A stretch of DNA of 64,000 bases from assembly GCF_000316575.1 (NCBI RefSeq), contig NC_019682.1:5082001-5146000 (forward strand), given 5' to 3'. This DNA is from Calothrix sp. PCC 7507 (GTDB lineage Bacteria; Cyanobacteriota; Cyanobacteriia; Cyanobacteriales; Nostocaceae). Positions 36,687 through 44,125 of the stretch are shown here, in pieces. A model generated the notes under the pieces. It saw nothing but the letters and a program-made list of their open reading frames with translations. It had not been told where the DNA came from and searched no databases. Position numbers and translations under genes: made by a program. Each line of letters starts with the position of its first letter. Position 1 is the stretch's first letter.

Positions 36687-37043
36687 CTATGCTCCTAAGA
36701 ATTGCAATATATTTGAAACGTACTCTACTAAAGGATTTACTAGAGTTTGCAATCCATGTATTGCTAGCGAGATATCTTGATGGATTATCTCTATCTCTGA
36801 AAATGATTCCAATGTGCGTAGGAGTCCGGTCTTCAGTCCTTCCACATCTTTTTCTATCCTAGTCAATCTTGCATTTACGCTATTTAAATTTGCGGAATTA
36901 TTGCCCTGCAAATTGTTGCTGTTTAATCTATTTTCAATATCCTTTAATCGCTTGTTTATACTATTGAATTGATTATTTAAATTAGCAATAGTTTTGTTCA
37001 AACTAGCAATTGCAATGTCTGTATCCTTGCATTGGTCAGCCAT
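36687..37043 (-). CDS. Coiled-coil protein, 118 aa
   Basis: Heptads throughout (IASLNKTIANLNNQFNSINK; NARLTRIEKDVEGLKTGLL), then a short hydrophobic C-terminus. Overlaps the upstream gene by 8 bp and ends one base before the 854-aa gene. Looks like a partner or chaperone of the long coiled-coil protein. Confidence 0.65.
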   Translation of the reverse strand: MADQCKDTDIAIASLNKTIANLNNQFNSINKRLKDIENRLNSNNLQGNNSANLNSVNARLTRIEKDVEGLKTGLLRTLESFSEIEIIHQDISLAIHGLQTLVNPLVEYVSNILQFLGA

Positions 37044-37614
37044 ATTTTTTAATCTTACTAATCAAAGTATTAATTTTGTTTCCCCTATCCTTGCAATTTA
37101 CACAGCAATATCCAGGGTATTTATCATGCTTGCATTTGTGATGCCCAGGCGGACAATCGTCATCACAAGAAACTTGATAATCCGTTTCTTTTAATGGGAT
37201 TGTAAATAAAAAATTACCATTCTCGTCAGTAACTATCAAACCAGTACTATCGGCATTTGGTGAAAATGTGTTACTGACAATACTAATAGCTCCTGAAAAA
37301 ACACTGAAACTAGCTTCAATCAATCTTTCAGTCCCTGCACAATTGCCATATAGGTCATGCCTAAACCCGTTGAAAGCACCCTCTTGAGCTACTGCTTTAA
37401 AGAATAAAGTCTCATTTTTGAAACTATTAATTGAAGTACTTCTAGTACCTGATAAATTCTCAGCAGTATAAATGACACTTCTTGTACCACTAATTCCACA
37501 ATTTCCAGCAGGCTGGAATGATATAGAGAATGGTGCTGTTGGTACAATTATTTGTTTAGTTACTCCATTCTCCGTAAAAATTACTTTACCTTTAGTCTTA
37601 CCTTCGCAATACAT
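37036..37614 (-). CDS. Cys-rich operon protein, 192 aa
   Basis: The ATG at 37614 lies two bases after the preceding stop. The body is beta-type (TKGKVIFTENGVTKQIIVPT; SGTRSVIYTAENLSGTRSTS). The C-terminal part has six Cys and two His within 30 residues (CDDDCPPGHHKCKHDKYPGY, then CCVNC), a likely zinc or disulfide knot. I recall similar CPPG...YPGYCC endings in other cyanobacterial mobile-element proteins. Function unknown. Confidence 0.65.
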   Translation of the reverse strand: MYCEGKTKGKVIFTENGVTKQIIVPTAPFSISFQPAGNCGISGTRSVIYTAENLSGTRSTSINSFKNETLFFKAVAQEGAFNGFRHDLYGNCAGTERLIEASFSVFSGAISIVSNTFSPNADSTGLIVTDENGNFLFTIPLKETDYQVSCDDDCPPGHHKCKHDKYPGYCCVNCKDRGNKINTLISKIKKYG

Positions 37615-37616
37615 AT

Positions 37617-38201
37617 TTATCCCAATTTCCAAATATCAGCTATTAAATAAATCTCATTTTCTCCTGTAGCACATGGCGTGCCCAACCCAGAACTACTAGT
37701 AGATGCATAAGACGGAACAAAGTACTGGATTTGAAAATCTTTGCTGGCTGCAATAGTGAATTCCCCACTTAATGTGGTTACTAGTGCGTTGTCTCCAGTA
37801 ATGTAATTATTTAAACCAAGCAAAGCTGATACGTTGTCAGTTGTATTCCTTAACCTTAATTTTGTTTCCCCTGACCTATAAAAATTTGCTTGACATGACA
37901 GATAATATTTTCCACTAGGCAATGTGAAAGTTGAAGTGTTTAGCGAAACTTGTAAGGTTTCATCAATTTGAATTGTATTAATATTTCTGGCAGCCCACGA
38001 ATTTCTAGTGGGAGAACCGCCAGCCTCGCCACTAGTTCTACTATCTAGCAACTGGATGTAGGATGCCTGATTATCACCGCTATTTATGCCTGATAGAAAA
38101 TTCTCACGTGTAATGTGTTTTGTAGCTCCTCCAATTTCTTGAATTAGAATTTTGTCGCTATTGTCTGACGTATTTTTTTCAGGTAAATCCTTAATCTGCA
38201 T
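37617..38201 (-). CDS. Tail-fibre-like protein, 194 aa
   Basis: The N-terminus MQIKDLPEKNTSDNSDKILI, then GGATKHITRENFL is the anchor motif found at the start of many phage tail-fibre and receptor-binding proteins. The C-terminal part is Ser/Thr/Asn-rich beta structure (LPSGKYYLSCQANFYRSGET), a probable carbohydrate- or surface-binding head. Overlaps the upstream gene by 11 bp. It is the best single piece of evidence for a virion- or tail-like particle. Confidence 0.7.
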   Translation of the reverse strand: MQIKDLPEKNTSDNSDKILIQEIGGATKHITRENFLSGINSGDNQASYIQLLDSRTSGEAGGSPTRNSWAARNINTIQIDETLQVSLNTSTFTLPSGKYYLSCQANFYRSGETKLRLRNTTDNVSALLGLNNYITGDNALVTTLSGEFTIAASKDFQIQYFVPSYASTSSSGLGTPCATGENEIYLIADIWKLG

Positions 38202-38550
38202 CGTATTTATGAATCACTAAGTTGTGAGTAAGGCATTGAAAACCTATTCTTTCTGAAAGATAAATATTGAATGTAGAGACATTCATTAATTCAGCATTAT
38301 CATCATTGCCATAAGTGATAGAGATATCAAGCTCATTAGTAATGCTGTGTCCAGACTCGTCAGTGATTTCTCCCTCAAAATTTTCTAACACTTTTAAGAG
38401 AATCCCCACTAGCAAGCTTTCTGCTGAATTATTGCTAGTAGGATTTAGTTTTGGTAAAGAAGATTTGGTGATGGTAAGTGTGGTTAATGTCTGTGTTGCT
38501 CCCTCACCAAATAATTGCTGAACACTAAGGCTAGTAATCATCAGGGTCAA
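38191..38550 (-). CDS. Small operon protein, paralogue B, 119 aa
   Basis: Shares with the next upstream gene the frame: V..LFG....QT.TTLTITK followed by NNSAESLLVGIL. Mixed alpha/beta, no known motif. It overlaps its paralogue by 20 bp. A start nine bases later (38541) is also possible. Confidence 0.65.
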   Translation of the reverse strand: MTLMITSLSVQQLFGEGATQTLTTLTITKSSLPKLNPTSNNSAESLLVGILLKVLENFEGEITDESGHSITNELDISITYGNDDNAELMNVSTFNIYLSERIGFQCLTHNLVIHKYDAD

Positions 38551-38863
38551 TTGTTAGGGGTCCGACTAACTTGTCGAGTTGAATAGAAATTGTATCTCTT
38601 TGATAATTAGTACTATTTCTAATTACGAAGGTCGGCAAGTTTTCTCCATCAATAGCAATACTCTGATCAATATTGCTATCAAGGTTTGTGACTGATAGCT
38701 GAATCTTGGCTAACTGTAGTATTGCTACTAACAGTGATTCAGCGCTGTTGTTTGCGCTAGCCGTAAGTCCCACTGCGGCTAGGTCGGCTTTTGTGATGGT
38801 TAAAGTTGTACTCGTTTGTACAGCGTTTATTCCGAAAACTTGAATTAATGTAGGCTCTGCCAT
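38531..38863 (-). CDS. Small operon protein, paralogue A, 110 aa (first gene of the leftward operon)
   Basis: IQVFGINAVQTSTTLTITKA and SANNSAESLLVAILQLAK match the neighbouring 119-aa protein, so the two arose by tandem duplication. I do not recognise the family. As the first gene of a 12- to 13-gene operon it lies behind the 219-bp promoter region shared with the integrase gene. Confidence 0.65.
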   Translation of the reverse strand: MAEPTLIQVFGINAVQTSTTLTITKADLAAVGLTASANNSAESLLVAILQLAKIQLSVTNLDSNIDQSIAIDGENLPTFVIRNSTNYQRDTISIQLDKLVGPLTIDPDDY

Positions 38864-39022
38864 AAAAACAGTTTGATGAAGTGATTAAATCTGTTTTATT
38901 CGGCATTTAAAAATAAGTAAATCTTCCAGTTTTATGTAAAACCAGAATATTCACCGATGGCTTAAAATGCTTGCAGTGAATAGGATTGAGGCAGTTATTA
39001 ATAATAGCTAATTTTGAAAAGA

Positions 39023-39057
39023 TTCCGGTTTTACCTGTTGGCAAGGTTAAACCGGAA
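39023..39057. promoter_or_regulatory. 13-bp inverted repeat upstream of the integrase
   Basis: TTCCGGTTTTACC and GGTTAAACCGGAA, 9 bp apart, match at 12 of 13 positions. It ends 25 bp before the integrase start, between it and the divergent structural operon, and could be an operator, a recombinase arm site or a leader hairpin. A smaller GTTTTA-TG-TAAAAC palindrome lies near 38931. Confidence 0.6.
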
Positions 39058-39082
39058 CAATGGAGAGGTCAAATTATAATCA

Positions 39083-39661
39083 ATGAAAAACAACCGCAAT
39101 GGTCAATCGGCTGTAATTACTGACACTGACTATTCTAAAATCCGCAAGCAGATTAAAAGCAGAAAATATAAACTACTTTTAGATTTGGCTTGGTACACAG
39201 GTGAGCGTTGGGGGGCACTTGTGCAGCTGCAAGTAGATGATGTGTACGATGCCGAGGGTAAACCACGGGAATTCATTAACTTTCGGGCCAGAACTCGCAA
39301 GGCAACCCCTGACGGGAAGCGCAAAACTCGACAAGTGCCTGTGCATCCTGTGCTGAGAGAGTCTTTGTTAGGATATCAGCCAGAAGCTGGTGCTTGGATG
39401 TTCCCTGACCGGGAAGGTGATCAAGCAATTTCGCTACGCTGGGGTGACATGATTTTGCGGTGTGCTGTGGATAAAGCCGGTTTATCTGCCAAGGGCATCA
39501 GCACTCACAGCACCCGCCGGAGTTTTATCACCAAGTTGGCAAAGCGGGGTGTGAGTTTGGCAACTATCAAGAAAGCTACTGGTCACACCGATTTAAAGGT
39601 ACTTTCTCGCTACATCGAGGTGACTGACGACGACGTTAAAGAGGCGATCGCTACTTTATGA
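39083..39661 (+). CDS. Tyrosine recombinase (integrase), catalytic domain only, 192 aa
   Basis: All catalytic residues are in place: Arg42 in WYTGERWGAL, His142-x-x-Arg145 in STHSTRRSFIT, His168 in ATGHTDLKVL and Tyr177 in LSRYIEV. At 192 aa it lacks the usual N-terminal core-binding domain, resembling the small cyanobacterial Int proteins. It probably integrates and excises the element, although it lies in the middle rather than at an end. Its stop overlaps the next gene (ATGA). Confidence 0.92.
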   Translation: MKNNRNGQSAVITDTDYSKIRKQIKSRKYKLLLDLAWYTGERWGALVQLQVDDVYDAEGKPREFINFRARTRKATPDGKRKTRQVPVHPVLRESLLGYQPEAGAWMFPDREGDQAISLRWGDMILRCAVDKAGLSAKGISTHSTRRSFITKLAKRGVSLATIKKATGHTDLKVLSRYIEVTDDDVKEAIATL

Positions 39662-39858
39662 ATAATCTCATCTCCACCGAGCTACTACACAAAGTCATCG
39701 CCCTCAACAACAAGCTACTTGCCGGAGAAGTAAGACATCCCGCCCGGCTGGCCTTATTTCTGGAAGAGATAGCTACTGATGCCTGGAATGAAGCTAAGGA
39801 TTTGGGGGCGGCTAGTTGGGAAGATGCTGAGGATTTACCAGCTTCTCTCAAGTTCTGA
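39658..39858 (+). CDS. Small protein coupled to the integrase, 66 aa
   Basis: Overlaps the integrase stop by 4 bp. Helical, acidic C-terminus (WNEAKDLGAASWEDAEDLPA). No DNA-binding motif is obvious; the position is where excisionase-like or accessory genes are often found. Followed by a terminator. Confidence 0.65.
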   Translation: MNNLISTELLHKVIALNNKLLAGEVRHPARLALFLEEIATDAWNEAKDLGAASWEDAEDLPASLKF

Positions 39859-39907
39859 CAATTAGCTTTAAAGCACTTATCCTGAAGCTGTAATGCACTT
39901 ATGGTTG

Positions 39908-39942
39908 GCGATCGCCTTTCTTTGCTTTGGTGATCGCTTTTT
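39908..39942 (+). terminator. HIP1-derived terminator after the integrase operon
   Basis: GCGATCGCC (39908-39916) pairs with GGTGATCGC (39929-39937) at 8 of 9 positions and is followed by TTTTT. Confidence 0.75.
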
Positions 39943-39966
39943 ATTGGGCATTGGGGAGATGCTACA

Positions 39967-39985
39967 TTGACGTGTGACACGTCAA
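39967..39985. promoter_or_regulatory. Perfect palindromic operator
   Basis: TTGACGTG-TGA-CACGTCAA: 8-bp perfect arms, 3-bp centre, 15 bp upstream of the ATG at 40000. Likely binding site for the RHH-like product of that gene or another dimeric regulator. Confidence 0.7.
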
Positions 39986-39999
39986 CACAGGATTTTGAT

Positions 40000-40353
40000 A
40001 TGAGCAAAGGTGGACATACTAGCGGCACTTGGACAAACGCTAGCACCTGGCAAAGTGGGCCAACTAAAACAATCCGCGTACCAATTGCACTTGAGCAGCA
40101 AATAATGGCGTATGCTAGAGCGATTGATTCCGAATCTGCCAGCAAACCCAGCATCCCCCAGCGCGAGGGGGATATTTTTTTGCAGTTCACCCTTGGGGTT
40201 ATAGACCGCTACATTAATTGGCGACAAAAGAATTATCGCTCTACTCAAAATTCCCGCAAACCGGATTTGACAGCTCGCACTTGGGATGAACTGCGGAAGT
40301 TGAGAAAGTTACTGGTTCAAAATCCAGAAGTTTTAACGCCAGGAGCGGATTAA
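40000..40353 (+). CDS. RHH-like DNA-binding regulator, 117 aa
   Basis: TKTIRVPIALEQQIMAYARA has the beta-strand plus helix pattern of ribbon-helix-helix-like proteins common on cyanobacterial plasmids; the rest is basic and helical (RTWDELRKLRKLLVQ). I use the ATG at 40000 because a TTG at 39967 would place the operator inside the gene. The 3' end overlaps the convergent gene by 21 bp. Probably autoregulatory. Confidence 0.65.
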   Translation: MSKGGHTSGTWTNASTWQSGPTKTIRVPIALEQQIMAYARAIDSESASKPSIPQREGDIFLQFTLGVIDRYINWRQKNYRSTQNSRKPDLTARTWDELRKLRKLLVQNPEVLTPGAD

Positions 40354-40893
40354 TTGCTCAACTTCCTGGGGTGAATTTCCATCGGCGATCGCACTCTCTA
40401 CAAGTGACTTTCGATTTTTGGCGATCGCACTATTTGCACTGCCGATGTAGCAGCGGTTTTTCTTCCTACCAGTCATCCAGCAGTAACGGTAATACCAATA
40501 TTTGTTACCTGACCGCTCTACCCAGTACTTTTCAACCCAGTGGGTATCGTGTTGGGGCGCAACTTTTTTAGTATCAGTATTTACCTGCGCCCCAACAAGA
40601 GAACTTACGGTGTTTGGCTGAGTATCACTATTAACTTGCGCCCCAACAAGTATCTCCCACTCGCGCCAAGCTTCATCATAAGCATCCAAGTTTGGGTAAT
40701 CATCTGGGTCTGGTGGTTCGTCTGAGTCATCGTAGAAAATTGTCAGCTGATCGCCCTCGGCTTTATGGGGCACTTCTCCGAAATCGGCAGGGTTCCACGG
40801 CTGACCATCTTCCTCATCCCAGGATGGATCGTAAAGGGGAGCAGGGAGGGGGGAATCTATTGTTTGTAAATCAAACAGTGCTAGCTGTTTCAT
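40333..40893 (-). CDS. Cyanobacterial mobile-element protein with conserved C-terminal domain, 186 aa
   Basis: The conserved part is EKYWVERSGNKYWYYRYCWM with CYIGSANSAIAKNRK, which I recall from many plasmid- and element-borne cyanobacterial proteins of unknown function. Before it is an acidic, variable linker containing a duplicated LVGAQVN(S/T)DT segment encoded by a DNA repeat. Its start overlaps the upstream gene (ATGA). Cys/Trp/Tyr-rich core suggests DNA or metal binding; unproven. Confidence 0.75.
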   Translation of the reverse strand: MKQLALFDLQTIDSPLPAPLYDPSWDEEDGQPWNPADFGEVPHKAEGDQLTIFYDDSDEPPDPDDYPNLDAYDEAWREWEILVGAQVNSDTQPNTVSSLVGAQVNTDTKKVAPQHDTHWVEKYWVERSGNKYWYYRYCWMTGRKKNRCYIGSANSAIAKNRKSLVESAIADGNSPQEVEQLIRSWR

Positions 40894-41087
40894 GACTTGC
40901 TCCCACGCCGAAACGGGACTATCTCATGACTGACTGATTCAGATAATTCTTTAAGGGCTGCTGACCAAGCCAGGGCAACGGTTACTGGCATGTCTCTAAA
41001 GTCAACTTCAGCAATGAACCGGCGGCGTATCCAGTTTTTAAAAAGTTCGACTTGCTGGAGGTCGAATAAATAGTGTGATTGATTCAT
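40890..41087 (-). CDS. Small element protein, 65 aa
   Basis: MNQSHYLFDLQQVELFKNWI, helical, with basic residues. Translationally coupled to the 186-aa gene (ATGA). I do not recognise a family. Confidence 0.65.
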   Translation of the reverse strand: MNQSHYLFDLQQVELFKNWIRRRFIAEVDFRDMPVTVALAWSAALKELSESVSHEIVPFRRGSKS

Positions 41088-41124
41088 AATATGAATTCCA
41101 TGCGGCTTTTTTTATACATAGAAA

Positions 41125-41808
41125 TTATCCAGAGGGGAATAATTCATCCCACTCTGTAGAGTTCCCGTATAGCTGAAGTAAGTGATTGTAGTTATGAGGA
41201 TGTTCCCAATACCTTCGCCTCAAACAATCACGTATAAAACCTTCGGGGTTATGTATTTTTTCAAATCCACCCCGCAAGTTAAACATGATAATTGCTAGCT
41301 GAATTTCGTTGGTTGGTCTAGCTAATACTTCTTTTTCGCGCTCGTCAAAATGAATACCGTTATCTGCGAGGGTGGCTAAGTTCTGGTCAATATTAGAATG
41401 CTGCTGCTGTATATTACCTGTCTCGGCCGATTGCTGGTTTGAGGTGGGTGAACCGTAACTACAGTTACTGTTTTGTAAGTTTTTTTCTCGCGGCTTTTTC
41501 GGTGGTTTGAGCCAGTCCAACGGTCTAACTAGTAACCTAAATATTTTCCAACTGTACTGTTTAACTACTTGAATGACTCGCTGTTCTACGAGTAAGTTAA
41601 ACATCTGTTTGAGGTAATTGTGACTGTATCCTTTACCTCTTGACTTCTCTACCCATCTATTGAATTCGGATAAGTCTGGTTCTACTTCTGTACTGATTTC
41701 CCCTTGTCTCATTAGCCACTGCCAGAGAATTTTAGCAGCATGGGGTATGTGATTCAGATAACAGAATGATTCATGTTCTTCCGTCCACGGAAGCGTGTTT
41801 TGTGGCAT
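41125..41808 (-). CDS. Winged-helix replication-initiator-like protein, 227 aa
   Basis: Residues about 15-100 look like the winged-helix domain of plasmid/phage replication organisers (HAAKILWQWLMRQGEISTEV; NYLKQMFNLLVEQRVIQVVK). A Gln/Asn/Ser linker leads to a helical C-terminal domain (PEGFIRDCLRRRYWEHPHNY). Such an arrangement would open an origin and load the host helicase. Role inferred; the family is frequent on cyanobacterial elements. Confidence 0.6.
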   Translation of the reverse strand: MPQNTLPWTEEHESFCYLNHIPHAAKILWQWLMRQGEISTEVEPDLSEFNRWVEKSRGKGYSHNYLKQMFNLLVEQRVIQVVKQYSWKIFRLLVRPLDWLKPPKKPREKNLQNSNCSYGSPTSNQQSAETGNIQQQHSNIDQNLATLADNGIHFDEREKEVLARPTNEIQLAIIMFNLRGGFEKIHNPEGFIRDCLRRRYWEHPHNYNHLLQLYGNSTEWDELFPSG

Positions 41809-41938
41809 AATATTGGTGTGTTTTCTATTAAGAACTAATCAAAGCCGCCCAACAGTTTCCAGCCGATGGGGGGCTTTTCAATTTTTAATCAGTGGCGATC
41901 GCACTCCTCCTGTAGCGGTAATGGCGATCGCACAAAAT

Positions 41939-41972
41939 AAAACCGTCTCTACCCAGCGGGCGGGACGGTTTT
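41939..41972. terminator. Bidirectional terminator
   Basis: AAAACCGTC (41939-41947) and GACGGTTTT (41964-41972) form a perfect 9-bp stem with T- and A-runs on both sides. It separates the replication-initiator-like gene from the RHH gene. Confidence 0.75.
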
Positions 41973-41973
41973 A

Positions 41974-42174
41974 TTAGGGTTTTATTGCGTCATCTCCAGT
42001 CTTTTGGTGAGATGCTAGATGATAAATGTCGCTTTTTATCTGGTTTGATTCTTCCTTGAATTCATGTTCAGCTTCTTCGCTTTCTCCCAGCCGCGCCTTT
42101 AGCCGGGCTTGGTGAGAATGGACGTATTCTAAATGCCGCTTCTCTAGAATTTCCAGGCGCTCTAGGATTTTCCC
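41974..42174 (-). CDS. Coiled-coil extension reached by -1 frameshift (or decayed second half)
   Basis: The -1 frame relative to the RHH gene encodes ILERLEILEKRHLEYVHSHQ and a further 45 charged helical residues to a stop at 41974. This frame has no ATG, GTG or TTG of its own after 42174, but is entered exactly by a -1 slip at GGGAAAA (42168-42174). The alternative is an ordinary frameshift mutation in a gene that once encoded RHH plus coiled coil. Confidence 0.45.
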   Translation of the reverse strand, partial: GKILERLEILEKRHLEYVHSHQARLKARLGESEEAEHEFKEESNQIKSDIYHLASHQKTGDDAIKP

Positions 42175-42359
42175 AGCAGTTGTGTCTCTGATTGGGGCAA
42201 GCTTCCAATCGGGATTTCCCCCGTTGCTATCTTCTCCACCAATTTTGATCTCGATAGTCCCATTGCATTGGCTCTTCTTTTTAGCTCCTCCCACGCGCTT
42301 TGGCTGAGGCTGAGTCCGACTGTCGCTACGTCTTCTGCCGATTTCTTTGGTCTTGCCAT
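42162..42359 (-). CDS. Ribbon-helix-helix regulator, 65 aa
   Basis: EDVATVGLSLSQSAWEELKR and RANAMGLSRSKLVEKIATGE are a textbook RHH (CopG/Arc) domain. The last codons are CTG GGA AAA TCC TAG, containing the slippery heptamer G GGA AAA in the zero frame. Upstream (42391-42481) lies a cluster of CATGAGNAGAA repeats that are likely its operators, implying autoregulation or control of element copy number. Confidence 0.8.
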   Translation of the reverse strand: MARPKKSAEDVATVGLSLSQSAWEELKRRANAMGLSRSKLVEKIATGEIPIGSLPQSETQLLGKS

Positions 42360-42390
42360 TTACATCATCCACACATTTATCTCCATTTTA

Positions 42391-42481
42391 CATGAGCAGA
42401 ATAATTAACCATGAGCAGAATGATTGACAAGGGAGTTCTACTCATGATTAATTTATATCATGAGTTCTACATTAGTAGAAT
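42391..42481. promoter_or_regulatory. Operator/iteron cluster CATGAG(C/T)AGAA
   Basis: Direct copies of CATGAGCAGAAT at 42391 and 42410, an inverted copy TTCTACTCATG at 42436-42446, then CATGAG at 42459 and ATTAGTAGAAT at 42471. They lie 30-120 bp upstream of the leftward RHH gene. Spacing and mixed orientation suit cooperative RHH binding; iterons for the replication protein are the alternative. Confidence 0.65.
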
Positions 42482-42900
42482 AATTTTTAGCTCCCCTACG
42501 CCTAGACCTTGCGTGGCACCACTGGAGCAAATTACCCACGCCACTGCGTAAGCCCCGGCGCGGAGTCAACCTGTACCTGATGCTTAATTTTTACTTTTGA
42601 TTCTCAAAGTAAAATTTTGAGTCCCAAATTTTAACTTGGTCACATAACAGTGACATAAACGCCTTCCCTTCACCTAGGCGCTGCCCAGTCATGCCCTTTC
42701 GCTTTGGAGGTATAAAATTAGACGCTAATCTCTCAATCGCCAATTCAGAGGAATACACCATGCCGCCAGCGCTACTGCTGGCGCTTCCTTCACCGTTGGA
42801 GGCGAATTAATTCTGTCTAAACAACGTAAATTTTTGGGAAACACCGGCGTTAGTCGGTTAACTAACGCTGGCTTTTTTGAAAACATTTGGAATGGAAATT
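42482..42900 (+). other. Structured leader region upstream of the rightward operon
   Basis: About 420 bp without a gene longer than a 15-codon frame at 42761-42808. It contains GCCAGC-GCTACT-GCTGGC (about 42765-42782) as a hairpin and ends in the strong terminator at 42844-42878. It may be an attenuated leader or a separate short RNA. Confidence 0.5.
42844..42878 (+). terminator. Strong intrinsic terminator just before a gene start
   Basis: CCGGCGTTAGT-CGGTTA-ACTAACGCTGG pairs over 11 bp with one G-T, followed by C and TTTTTT. It ends 22 bp before the ATG of the next gene, on the same strand. Confidence 0.85.
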
Positions 42901-43086
42901 ATGGATTATCGTACCGACCTAAAACCGTGGGCTATTTTTCGCTGTGGCTCCACACTTGAGAATATCTGCGTTACCCGATTTCGTAGCCGAACGGACGCCG
43001 AAGCTTACATGAGCATTTTACGCGGGCTGTCGCCTGGTGTCAGATTTCAGGTGGTTTTCGATAAGCCGGTTGAGGTTCAAGGATAG
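42901..43086 (+). CDS. Small element protein, 61 aa
   Basis: LKPWAIFRCGSTLENICVTR and FRSRTDAEAYMSILR, FQVVFD match a small alpha/beta fold I recall from cyanobacterial mobile elements. A start at 42892 would add three residues. Follows the terminator at 42844-42878 and is followed by a HIP1 hairpin terminator. Confidence 0.65.
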   Translation: MDYRTDLKPWAIFRCGSTLENICVTRFRSRTDAEAYMSILRGLSPGVRFQVVFDKPVEVQG

Positions 43087-43098
43087 CTCAGAAATTTA

Positions 43099-43142
43099 AA
43101 AGGCGATCGCACTTCAGGAGGGTGAAAAGTGCGATCGCCTTT
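43099..43142 (+). terminator. HIP1-derived hairpin terminator
   Basis: AAAGGCGATCGCACTT and AAGTGCGATCGCCTTT are a perfect 16-bp inverted repeat, 12 bp apart, each containing a HIP1 octamer and ending in TTT. Confidence 0.8.
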
Positions 43143-43186
43143 GTGAATCAATCATCTACCCAGTAAAAAATATCACATTTAAACCA

Positions 43187-43624
43187 ATGAAAATCAAACT
43201 ACTTCATGCACACTTCCTGATTTCTCTTGGAGACTACAGTAACGAGCGAGTAGGCTTTACGGCTGAATTAGAAGAAGGTGACACAGTTAAATCGGTGGTG
43301 GCTGATTTGAGAAGCGAGGCAACAGCGGCTATAGGCGCAAAGGCGGAACAACTGTATGACCGCAGACAAGCTTTACAACAGACCTGCGATGTACTTGAGA
43401 GAAAGCTTACTAAACTGCGGACTGAATGGGAAGCAACAGCTGAATTCCTCAAGGCACAAGGCATTAAACCGGATGCTCCCTCAATGCCACAGTTTAAAAA
43501 TTTGATATCCGCTGTCAAAACCGAGTCAGAGTCCGTTCTAGCTGAAATTGTCGAGGAACCAGGCCCAGACCAAATCCCTTTTGACTCTGGGGTTGCTAAC
43601 AGTGACCCCGATAATTTTAACTGA
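43187..43624 (+). CDS. Coiled-coil element protein, 145 aa
   Basis: N-terminal beta segment (KIKLLHAHFLISLGDYSNER), then a helical/coiled-coil part (ATAAIGAKAEQLYDRRQALQ; VLERKLTKLRTEWEATAEFL) and an acidic tail. No known domain. First gene after a terminator; a tandem HIP1 hairpin follows its stop. Confidence 0.65.
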   Translation: MKIKLLHAHFLISLGDYSNERVGFTAELEEGDTVKSVVADLRSEATAAIGAKAEQLYDRRQALQQTCDVLERKLTKLRTEWEATAEFLKAQGIKPDAPSMPQFKNLISAVKTESESVLAEIVEEPGPDQIPFDSGVANSDPDNFN

Positions 43625-43732
43625 AATTTTAGTGCGATCGCCCGATTGAACGGATTAGGCGATCGCCACTCGCCCAAATCTACGCTGTGGATTTAAGCAG
43701 TATGCAAATTTTACCAACGTTTATCAGCAAAC

Positions 43733-44125
43733 ATGATTGATATGGAAACCTGGGCATCACTAAAACCTGACGCAGATTTTAATCAAATTAATCAAATCTT
43801 TCCTGATGGAAAAGTTCCAATCAAGTCAATGGTTCCGATAATTCCTAGAGACGCAGAAAATCCACCCTGCTATGTGGTGGATGCAAATTTTTTGTCCAGT
43901 GAGCAAATACAAGCACTGGCAGAGGGGCTTTATGAAATGTGGCAACCAGAATGTAAATCGGTGCAGATGGCTATTGATTACATCCGTCGGGGACTCCCAT
44001 TGAAGTGTGAGTATTTTTCAGGTGTCACGACAACATCTCAAGCAGCTCTTGCAATGATGCTTGACGATCCAACTATTGAGGACATTTTGGAAGATGAAGA
44101 TGATGAGGAGGATTGGTATGAGTAA
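43733..44125 (+). CDS. Acidic element protein, 130 aa
   Basis: Soluble, with SSEQIQALAEGLYEMWQPEC and a very acidic C-terminus (DEDDEEDWYE). Overlaps the next gene by 8 bp. Unknown function; the acidic tail is common in DNA-mimic or chaperone-like phage proteins, which is inference only. Confidence 0.65.
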   Translation: MIDMETWASLKPDADFNQINQIFPDGKVPIKSMVPIIPRDAENPPCYVVDANFLSSEQIQALAEGLYEMWQPECKSVQMAIDYIRRGLPLKCEYFSGVTTTSQAALAMMLDDPTIEDILEDEDDEEDWYE

